DNA from: Cunninghamia lanceolata
Taxonomy: Eukaryota > Streptophyta > Pinopsida > Cupressales > Cupressaceae
Assembly: GCA_027924645.1 (NCBI GenBank)
Contig: BSBN01000297.1
Coordinates: forward strand, 496,001-560,000
Direction: 5' to 3'
Length of the DNA: 64,000 bases
Translations under genes and position numbers: made by a program
The notes under the pieces: model-generated
The model's database searches: none
What the model saw: the letters and a program-made list of their open reading frames with translations, nothing else
What the model was told of the DNA's origin: nothing
Shown here: one piece after another, positions 55,966 to 64,000 of the stretch
Layout: every line of letters starts with the position of its first letter
Numbering within the stretch: the stretch's first letter is position 1

Positions 55966-56316
55966 CAATAGATCTAGTTGTCTACATTTTGTCATTTTTT
56001 AGTTGTAGCTTTTTGGCTTTTTCATTTTTTTGTATATGCACATTGGTAATAAAATCTCAAATGATTAGACATTGTAATTTTGTTAATTTGTACGTCAACT
56101 CATGAATTCTTAGTTCAGCTCTAATGTTTTATAATACAGTTATAAAATGAATATGGTGAATGCCTTATCATATGAATATTTGAAATTTTATATATTTTTT
56201 CATTTCCCTATTTTTAATTGTTGTCCCCTAAAAAAAGGCCTCCCATCCCTTGTCGTCTCGAAAACACGTCCCCTTATTTCTTGCCATCCCCATCCCAAAA
56301 ACTTGGTGGAACATAG

Positions 56317-57700
56317 GAAAAGATTGGTCAAGGCGAGAAATTGGCCATACCAAGCAACACAAAGGTGTAGAAAAAGGCATGAAGGCAGCAAGAACAATCA
56401 CTAACAATTCAAGAAGTGTGTAAAGAGTGACTAAAGCAATGTCCCAAGATCTAAAACGGGGGATGTCATGAGGTAGCTAGGAAGCTCATCCTTAGATGCC
56501 TAACGTCACCAATGATTGGCCCCAGGTCATATGGTGGTCAAGTGGTAATCTCTAATGCCCGGTTTGCCCATCCCAACCCTCATACCTGGCCCAAACAGGT
56601 TTGGGTCCCAATTAGGGGATAGGTTTGCCCGGAGTTCATCCCAAGCATGGCCTAAATGACCCAAGTACCCCGAATACATCTTAGATCTACTCAAGGGGTT
56701 CTCAAGTCATTTCGGCCATGCCCTAGGCATACCCAAAAAAATCATAATTAAAAAAAAATCCCCAAAGAGACTCAAATAAATGTTGTATAAGACAATATAA
56801 ATGCACTCCAAGCTCATTGGAATGAATCTACGCCTTACATTGTTTGGTTATTGTCTAAAAATGATGTCGATGATTTCCTATGTTGGTTATTGTCTAGAAT
56901 GAATCTCACCTTACATTGGCATCATTCATGTATACCAAAAATAATATTCCAATATAATATAGCAAGATGGTTATTGGCTAGTTCTTAATATAATTAATTA
57001 TATATAATATAATATCATATATAGTTAATATTAATTATTAACTTGTAATATTATATTATAATATATTATATAAATATAATATATATGTCGCATAAGAATT
57101 AATTATATAAGAGTATGATGGCACGATTATGAGGCCATGGAGGAGAGCTCTCTAAGGTTTCAATGACCGCCTGGCTCTGCCACTGCTTTTCTTCTCCTAT
57201 TTTTTCCCTCTTTCTAGGCATGGACTCTTGTAATAGTTTGTTCTCTGTTCAAATATTTTGTCTTGTCTTCAATGACAATTAGTTTAGTTGGCATTTGTTT
57301 TTTGTTCTTGTGTTCCCATTTTACTATCTTGGCCCCATGTTCTTACAAGGACACTGTTGTTGGGGTAGGTGTAGGGTTAATGCCCTCTTAGGATAGGAAT
57401 GTCTTTGCCGCAGCTGTTATAGGCATAGGCAAGGAAAACCCTCGATGGTTAAATGCCAAGATGACACTCCCTCGGTTGGCATCCCTTGTGGGGAATCAAT
57501 GAATCAGATTGTCTAGCTTTTTGAGCATGCTTTGGTGGTGTCGTGTCCCTCCCATGTCTCCTAGCTGAGACTTATTTTAATATAGATAAAAAGTGTTTAT
57601 CAACACTATATTTATATTATATTATTAATAAAATAATAATATTTACAATGTTTAAAAATTTAAATTTGAATTTTAGGTCAGCGCCTTATGAAGATCCAAA
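56317..57700. other. Unassigned sequence, very AT-rich at 56940-57110
   Basis: The first 8 bases (GAAAAGAT) should be the right TSD of the hAT, but the left copy is not seen. CCCGGTTTGCCCATCCC near 56557 looks like a transposon subterminal sequence, but no partner end is found. No gene is recognised. Confidence 0.35.
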
Positions 57701-58559
57701 TTCCAAATGAAGTCGACCTCATGTAGATTTTTCAAATGGGTATAAATGAGCGCTCAAGGCTTGATCTTGGGGCATCTGATTTATGCGATTTTGTTTGAGT
57801 TTTTGCCTTTGCACATGATGATTGCCACTTGAGATGAAATCCTCAAGAGACAATATCACAGGTGGGACGAAACCCCTACCCTGTGCTTTGGTGTCTAGTT
57901 CTTATCAGGTGATTCGCACCATATTTATTGATCGCTGAACCCCTTTTCAGGTGTCGGAGGAGATAATAACCAGAAGAAGAAGATAGTCTACATCTAGTGA
58001 GCAGACCGAAACCCAGGGAGTGGCGTTGCTTGAACACAAGGAATATCGCTCCTCAGTGGTCGCGCCACTTGAAGAAGGCGCGAGGATATAACAGTTACCA
58101 TTGCATATTTTAGAACTTCCCCCTGGATCCTTGAACAGAGGCTTGATATTCATTTGGGGCAGCACTATACAGAAGCGCCAACAATCTGACAGTAGCTACT
58201 GGTGCGTGTCATCGATTTATAATAGTTCGCTTCAATAAAGGTTTTTTTAGTGACTTATGTTTGGATCTCTGATCTCTTCCAGAATCACCTAACACAATTA
58301 TCTGTGAGTTGATATTGATTGTGGCCGATAGGCCCTTAATGCGAAATTTGGAATATTTTGTCTGGAAATATACAGGCGATGTTAGCTTGCCCTGTACTAA
58401 TTGAGATCTGTTCTGATAGACTGTGTATGAACGCCTGTTTGGACATCTATATGCTGCTAAAAGATTGATATCAGTGTTTCCTTTTGATTATCATATGATT
58501 TATTTCTGTATGCAGAGGTTATCGTTATCTGTTAGCGGGTTAGAGATAGATTTTATGAG
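57701..58559. other. Possible LTR fragment
   Basis: TATAAATG at 57741 followed about 125 bases later by GGGACGAAACCCC (about 57864) repeats the TATA-to-GACGAAAAC layout of the LTRs. Ends, TSD and coding sequence are not seen. Confidence 0.35.
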
Positions 58560-58892
58560 TGCATTGCAAAACTTAAATTGACTGGGACATTTCAGGTGGG
58601 CAAGTTTACAAGTGCTCAGCCCTTTATCAAATCACTAGAAAACTAGGTAGAACACGAATGGAAGCCAAAGGTTCAAGGCACAATTGACATCTCATTATGT
58701 GGGAGGGTTTTTTTCATTGTGGCCTTTCCTGTCAAAGAGGAGAAATATTTGACTTTCCACAAGGTTCATGGGTTCCTATGGTTTATATCTAGATCACTAG
58801 ATAGTAGATTTTGATCCAACAGAGGATAGATACTCCATCTCAGGTGCTAGTCTGGGTAAGACTCCCCTTCCTTTGCTTTTTTGGAATGAGGA
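58560..58892 (+). pseudogene. LINE ORF1-like protein (DUF4283), left part
   Basis: The plus strand reads VGKFTSAQPFIKSLE, HEWKPKVQGTIDISL, FFIVAFPVKEEKYLTF and HGFLWFISRSLD, then FDPTEDR-like and LPLLFWNED-like sequence in shifted frames. This is the DUF4283 domain found in ORF1 of plant L1-type LINEs and related proteins. Stops and frameshifts are frequent. It is cut at 58892 in the middle of the W-N-E-D-A-F-K stretch by a solo LTR; the rest is at 63840-64000. Confidence 0.78.
58888..58892. repeat. 5-bp TSD GAGGA, left copy
   Basis: GAGGA is repeated at 63840-63844; removing the insertion restores one continuous LINE reading. Confidence 0.93.
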
Positions 58893-60020
58893 TGTAAAGT
58901 CCCGAACTAATTCTTGTGTGTATTTCAACAAATGTTTGACAAAATGCCAATTGAAAGAGTAGTGATAATACAACAGTTTGTGTGACTTGCAATGTTTGAC
59001 TTAATGCACGGGACTTAAATACATAATAAAATGAACTGGATGATAAATCAGATTATAATTCATTGAAGCAATACATTCAAGGGAGCCATTTAATATTATA
59101 TAATCGTGAACAATGAAAAACAATACTAACCCAATTTACTGGTTGACCACAATAACTGATACAAGTTGAATAACATGCTGTTCACACCAATCTGCAACAG
59201 ATACGAGTATAAATCTGATTACTGTTGGCTGTACTGCTCTGAAACTTAGCTTCTTGCTGACTGTGTGCTGTCCCAGAACTGATTATAGACTACTGTAACA
59301 GAAATCAGACCCTCCTGCTTCACTAAATGACTTTGCACACCACAAAAATGAAGTTGAAACCCTTGATAAATATTAATATCAGAAAATCAACTCATTATAT
59401 ATTTAAAACTGCCCAAGGAGAGTTGTATGGCTCTACTTTTCCCAACATACAGCTGCATCCACATACAAATATATCTCAATAACCCCCAAAGAGGTACGGC
59501 TGGGGTCATAGTCCACAAATCTCCCCAAAATCCTTAGCGCTTCCTCTTAATTTCTCCACGCCCTCCTTATCACATGGTATGATAGTCTTGGAAATAGATG
59601 GTACGGCCTGCCTTGCCCATAATACCAAGAAATGGTATGGCAGGGTTTGTCTCCTTTCAATCAATTAAAAAGATAAAGAAATCTCTCACTTCAAAATATA
59701 GAAGAATTTGTTGTGCAATATTTCAATAAACCTCAACAAGACTTTCATTAAACTGAAATCTTCAATTATAGTTTAAACCAAACAAATCTGGAAATGATTT
59801 TACTCTTCAGCACAAATTCCATGAATTCCAAACAATAAGCACTTTTGTGAATCCTGTATGAATCCACCCAATATTGGCTAAGAGGGTTTTTGTCCTCGAA
59901 ACCAATCTCTACCATAGGGTTTTCGTCCTAGGGCTGAAAGTTGAACAAAATGCTCAAGCTCCACAACTAGGGTTTTAAAATGAAAATGCCAAGAATATGA
60001 ATTTCTCTCTTTGAAACCTC

Positions 60021-60028
60021 CTTTTATA
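60021..60028 (-). promoter_or_regulatory. Putative LTR TATA box
   Basis: The minus strand reads TATAAAAG, about 95 bases upstream of GGACGAAAACCCT. Confidence 0.6.
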
Positions 60029-60171
60029 CTCACTCTTAGAACTTTCGAGAAATTATATTTTATTTCCCCCATAAAGTGACTTTTAATTTTAATTTGCTTT
60101 TTGGACCTGAAATAAGTCACTTTGTAATAAAATGTCCAACTTTACTAAATAATTAATTAAATATAAGTTGC

Positions 60172-60179
60172 CTATAAAA
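60172..60179. repeat. 8-bp TSD CTATAAAA, left copy
   Basis: CTATAAAA is repeated exactly at 63705-63712. Confidence 0.94.
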
Positions 60180-62005
60180 CTATGTTGCAGGGTTCACCTA
60201 CCTGACCCCCGGATCCGGGTGCGATGCGTCCTGAGTTTGTGGTGCGACCCGATTCGCTTGTGGGTTCGGGCAGGGCGCGGCAGAGGTGGGGTGGGTGCGT
60301 CTCGGACGCACCCGAGCTGTCCGGGTTCGCACCCGGGGTAAAAAAAAAAAAAAAAGAACCCACGGCGCACCAAAAATGCACCCAGCGTTTCAAACACCCA
60401 AAAAGCATTTTTTTGGTTTTTTTTTAACATGTAACTCATTTTTTTAATTTTTTATTTCTTCTAAAAAGCAAATCTAACCCTAAAAACACATTATAAACAC
60501 AAAAGCTTTGCCATTTCAACTCATTTCTTTCCAAAACACAAAAGCTCTCCATTGTGGTTGAAGAAAGAAGCTTGAAGATTGAATCTTGAAGGTTGGAAAT
60601 CTATTGCACCACCATTCCTACTCATTTCCAACAGTTTAGAGGCTGCCAAAAAGATCGAAGGAGATTTTTGAAAAGAGGTAGGTTTTCTATTCATTTTTCT
60701 TTTGCATTTTTGAACAACAAACAAATTCTTTTCAACTTTTTTTTTTAAACTATTTATATGAATCATGAATGTATCACCATGCTTTTGTTTTTGTTTTGAT
60801 TCTTGAATGTTTTCATTGTTTTCATTTTGTTTACAAAACTTATTGCCACACCCACATGAATCACAATGGCAGCTAGTTCTAGCTCCGTATCCCAATCAAA
60901 ATTCAAAATCGATCCACACTCACCTCTTTGGAGGCATGTTGAAATGATATAACAACAGCCAGGTGGTGGGGGTTACATTTGGAAATGCAAAGGTTGTGAT
61001 GCGCAATATAATAGTTCATACAGTTGAGTGAAAGCCCATTTGTGTAACATCCCTGGGATGGGGATCAAAGCTTGCCCAGGAAAGAATAAAAAACTTATAC
61101 CACGAGAGCAAGTGATGGCATATATCATGGAGCAACAAGCAGCAAATGAAGCAGCAGGCCGTAAATCAGTAGCAAACTTGTCAAGGAAAAGAGGTAGAAA
61201 TCAAGGAATGGAGCCTCCATCTATTCCTAGTTCCAATGTTGTGATAGAGAACCACCCATTTTTGGTCACTCCTCAATAGCAACCCACAAGCACTACAAAC
61301 AAGAGACCAAAGGGACCTTTGGAAACATAATTTCAAAATGAGGCTCGAGATATTGCTGACCAACATATAGCTAGATGCATTTATGCAAATGGTTTGTCAT
61401 TCAATGTTGTTCGCTCACCATATTGGAAAGAGATGGTGAGAGAAATTAATGAGGCTCCAAAAGGGTATAAGAGACCAGGTTATGAGAAGGTGCGTGGCAC
61501 CTTATTGGAAAATGAGGTCAAGAGTATAGAAGATGCATTGAAGCCCATAAGGGATTCATGGAGTGAGACAGGGGTGTCGATTGTCTTTGATGGATGGAAA
61601 GATGCAAAAAATCGGCCTTTGATCAATGTCATTGCAGTGTCCCCTAAAGGGGCAATGTTTTTGAGAGCTGTGGATTGTGAGGGATAGGTGAAGGATGGTG
61701 AATTTATTGCTAAGATCCTCATTGCAGCCATTGAGGATGTGTGACCTTGTAATGTTGTTCAAGTGATAACGGACAACGCAAAAAATCGTAGAGCTGCTGG
61801 GTTGTTGGTTGAGGAACGATATTCACATATCTTTTGGACACCTTGTGTTGTCCACTCTCTCAATCTAATGCTACAAAAGATTGGGAAAAAAATTGATTGG
61901 AGTAGAGAGTTGTATGCAGAGGCCGAGGAGATACAAATGTTCATCACCAATGACCACATGTCCCAAAGCATATTTAGATCATTTTCTACATTGGAGTTGT
62001 TGAAG

Positions 62006-62156
62006 GTAAGTGAAGCAATATTTTTAAATTTTTCATAGTGCTTTAAATTTTTAATTTCACATATTCTAATTCTTCTTAAAAGTTAAAGTGAGTTTTTAAT
62101 TTTTTAAACGTTTAAATTTTAATTATTGTACTTTTTTATTTTTGATATTTCAATAG
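62006..62156 (+). other. Intron 1 of the hAT transposase
   Basis: GTAAGT donor and CAATAG acceptor, AT-rich, 151 bases. The protein reading continues in phase (LLK, then VAETCF). Confidence 0.88.
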
Positions 62157-62855
62157 GTTGCCGAGACCTGTTTTGCCTCAAACACAATTGCCTTGAGACG
62201 ACTTATGAAGGTCAAACAGGCTCTTATCAACATGGTAACAAGCACTACTTGGTCCGTATGGAGGCAAAGCAACATTGAGAGGGCAGCAAATGTTAAGGGG
62301 TTGACCCTGAATGACTATTGGTGGGATCGTGTGCAGTATCTCCTTAGTTTCACTGAGCCCATTTTGAGCATGATTCGTTATACGAACATGGACAAGCCTT
62401 GCATGGGGGAGATATATGATGGCATTGATTCAATGATAGAGAAGATAAAGAACATCATAAATGAGAAGGAGAAAGATCCTCAAGAAATTCTCTTCAACCA
62501 GGTGCATGAAATTATTGAGGCTAGATGGAACACAATGACAACCCCGCTGCATCTTCTTACATTTGCATTGACTCCAAAATATTACAGCAGTGAGATTCTT
62601 TCGGTGCCAAATAGGGTTCCCCCGTGGAGAGATTTAGAAGTGTCTGATGGGTACAAGGCAGCATTTCGTAGACTCTTCCCTAATCCAAATTTGCATGATA
62701 TGGTCACAGATGAGTTCACTAATTTTGTACATTCCAATGGTCAAAGCATTGAGGCTCTTCGTGATAAATTCAAGAAAGATGCTCACAATTGGTGGTACTT
62801 TCATGGCCAACAATTCCGGTGCCTACAGCCTCTTGCAATCAAAGTTTTATCACAG

Positions 62856-63020
62856 GTAAGTTTACTAAATTTATATGATTTTTATGATATATCTTAAAGA
62901 CTTTTAAAAATTTAAACTTTGAAGTTTCATAATTTTTAATTATTATAAATTTTATAACTTGTAAGTTTTAACTTTTTAAGTTTTTATTTTTAACTATTTC
63001 TCTCTACTTTGTCTTCATAG
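62856..63020 (+). other. Intron 2 of the hAT transposase
   Basis: GTAAGT donor and CTTCATAG acceptor, AT-rich, 165 bases. It interrupts the hATC motif exactly between VLSQ and VASSF. Confidence 0.9.
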
Positions 63021-63704
63021 GTTGCTAGTTCCTTTGCATCTGAGAGGAATTGGAGCATGTACTCTTTTATCCACTCGATAAAGCGCAACCGATTGCACTC
63101 CAAAAAGGCGGAGAATTTAGTGTATGTGCATTCCAACTTGCGCCTCCTTTTGCACAAAAAGCAAGACTATAAGGAGGGGGAATCAAAGTTGTGGGATGTG
63201 GACCCAGAGCAAATTGACATGGATGCTTCTACTTCCCAATCCAAACATGTTGCACTTGAGGGATCAGAGAGTGAGCACACTTTTTCAGCGAGTGCCGCGA
63301 GTGGCAGTGGTGTTGGTTGTGGTTCTTCAAATGATCCTGCTAATGTCCAAGATGATGATGATGATGATGTAGAGGATTTAGCAAATCCATATGATGATTG
63401 ACATTTGTCATTTGACATTGAAACAATAAAAATTGATTGTTGAACATGATATTATTATTTTGAATCTTGTTATTGAACTTGAAGTTCGAGTTTTATGTTT
63501 TATGATATTCAAGTTGATGGTGGTTTTGTTGATTATATGATGCTATGTGGTGTTCCACACTTTATTCTTGCATTTCTACACTTAATTCTTGCTTCTACAC
63601 TTAATTTTTTTGCATATATATATATATATATAAACGAACCCAACCCCCAAAAAAAAATTTGGCCGAACTTGCGAACCGAACCCGCACCAGAACCGGCAAC
63701 TTAG

Positions 63705-63712
63705 CTATAAAA
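63705..63712. repeat. 8-bp TSD CTATAAAA, right copy
   Basis: Direct repeat of 60172-60179. Confidence 0.94.
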
Positions 63713-63839
63713 GGGCAATTTAAGACAACTTAATTTAATTAATTAACTATTCCCTTACCAAAATCCCAATTAGCCTATGGGAATTAAAAAAGGCTAAGGG
63801 TCTTTGTTCAATGCTCAAACCTGAGAAGGGGACATTACA

Positions 63840-64000
63840 GAGGATGCATTCAAAGTTGTGGGAAATGCTATCGAGACATATAAGACATGGAATTCGCCCA
63901 AAAGGATTTCTTAGCAGCCCAAATTTTTGTGGAAGTGGATCTTATTAATAGGCTCCCTAAGTCCATTAATCTAAAACTAAAAGATTATGTTTTTCCCCAA
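63840..64000 (+). pseudogene. LINE ORF1-like protein (DUF4283), right part
   Basis: After the GAGGA repeat the plus strand continues the domain: EDAFKVVGNAIETYKTW, then FLAAQIFVEVDLINRLPKS-like and LKLKDYVFP in slightly shifted frames. It fits the C-terminal half of DUF4283 and runs off the window edge. Confidence 0.78.

Larger units (their letters stand above)
49456..56316 (+). mobile_element. hAT transposon, family B, copy with a 3.9-kb insertion
   Basis: The right end (GGTGGAACATAG at 56305-56316) is the inverse of the CTATGTTACCACC end at 10390, preceded by similar subterminal sequence. The left end is not identifiable: the expected CTATGTACCCC is absent, so the left part is lost or too diverged and 49456 is approximate. 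The plus strand encodes a more complete, still degenerate, transposase than the other copy. Removing the insertion at 50407-54306 leaves about 3.0 kb. Confidence 0.8.
60866..63401 (+). pseudogene. hAT transposase, family A (three exons, inactivated)
   Basis: The start codon at 60866 (MAASSSSVSQ) is in frame with everything to 62005. A BED zinc finger lies at about 60920-61075 (WKCKGCDAQY, then VKAHLC) and would bind the terminal repeats. The DUF659/RNase H-fold core follows: VRSPYWKEMV, SIVFDGWKDAKNRPLINV, VVQVITDNAKN and HIFWTPCVVHSLNLML. Intron 1 is GT-AG at 62006-62156 and intron 2 at 62856-63020. Exon 2 holds ARWNTMTTPLHLL and NWWYFHGQQ. The hATC dimerisation motif spans the exon 2-3 junction (VLSQ, then VASSFASERNWSMYSFIHS). 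An acidic tail ends at the stop 63399-63401. About six stops lie in exon 1 (near 60949, 61024, 61277, 61328, 61687, 61742). Exons 2 and 3 are open. Confidence 0.92.
60180..63704 (+). mobile_element. Full-length hAT transposon, family A (3,525 bp)
   Basis: The ends are CTATGTTGCAGGGTTC and, inverted, CTAAGTTGCCGGTTC, flanked by CTATAAAA. Subterminal GC-rich repeats with GGGTGCG and GCGCACC mark both sides. It encodes a three-exon transposase. It is the parent-type structure of the 1-kb derivative at 17977-18979. Confidence 0.95.
58893..63839 (-). mobile_element. Solo LTR of the chromovirus family, carrying a hAT
   Basis: The ends are TGTAAAGTCCCG and GGGGACATTACA, flanked by GAGGA. Without the hAT at 60180-63704 and one 8-bp TSD it is about 1.41 kb. 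It matches the LTRs of the element at 41124-49390 at both ends (TGTTTGACAAAATGCC near the left, TAGCCTATGGGAATT near the right). A TATA box on the minus strand is at 60021-60028 and GGACGAAAACCCT at 59916-59928. Confidence 0.92.

Noticed and set aside
57947..58165. Minus-strand open frame of about 70 codons
   Set aside because: No homology, poor composition and a probable LTR setting.

Overview
This window looks like intergenic DNA of a large, repeat-rich seed-plant genome. I see no intact host gene, no rRNA or tRNA and nothing bacterial. Nearly all recognisable coding sequence belongs to LTR retrotransposons, hAT transposons and one LINE fragment. The density of old, mutated, nested copies would suit a gymnosperm, but that is inference and no species can be named from this sequence.

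Layout. 1-5251 is the internal part of a plus-strand chromovirus-type Ty3/gypsy element, truncated by the window edge and cut by a solo LTR at 899-2609. Its 3' LTR starts at 5252 and holds an odd LTR-PBS-LTR-end remnant at 6379-7898. 8190-17615 is a decayed minus-strand Ty3/gypsy element (RT, protease, gag, PBS, 5' LTR), cut by a small hAT (8684-9299) and a 2.9-kb hAT (10390-13251). 17616-23486 holds two non-autonomous hAT copies (17977-18979, 19452-20502), a possible host exon near 21130, and a probable Copia LTR with primer site. 23487-27570 is an LTR containing a solo LTR that contains another solo LTR. 28470-30014 is a Copia RT fragment hit by a hAT. 30393-40607 is a complete-structure minus-strand Tat-type Ty3/gypsy element with both 1.9-kb LTRs and an RNase H-like domain between protease and RT. 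41124-49390 is a complete-structure minus-strand chromovirus with two Copia-type solo LTRs inserted. 49456-56316 is a second copy of the 2.9-kb hAT family, split by a 3.9-kb non-coding LTR-like insertion. From 58560 to the right edge, a LINE ORF1 (DUF4283) is broken by a solo LTR, itself broken by a 3.5-kb hAT.

Boundaries rest mainly on target-site duplications (TSDs) read directly: 5 bp for LTR insertions (GATGA, TATTG, GTGGA, TATGG, AGAAC, GAGGG, CATTA, CTATG, GGTCC, GAGGA) and 8 bp for hAT insertions (GTCTTACC, ATTTTTCT, CATATTAT, TTGGAGGC, AATTAAAG, CTATAAAA). These give an insertion order and several internally testable pairs (full-length versus deleted hAT, solo LTR versus full element). 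All transposon genes seen carry stops, frameshifts or missing catalytic residues, so none is predicted to be active as it stands. The least ordinary features are arrays of short palindromes and short repeats inside LTRs, shared across families.
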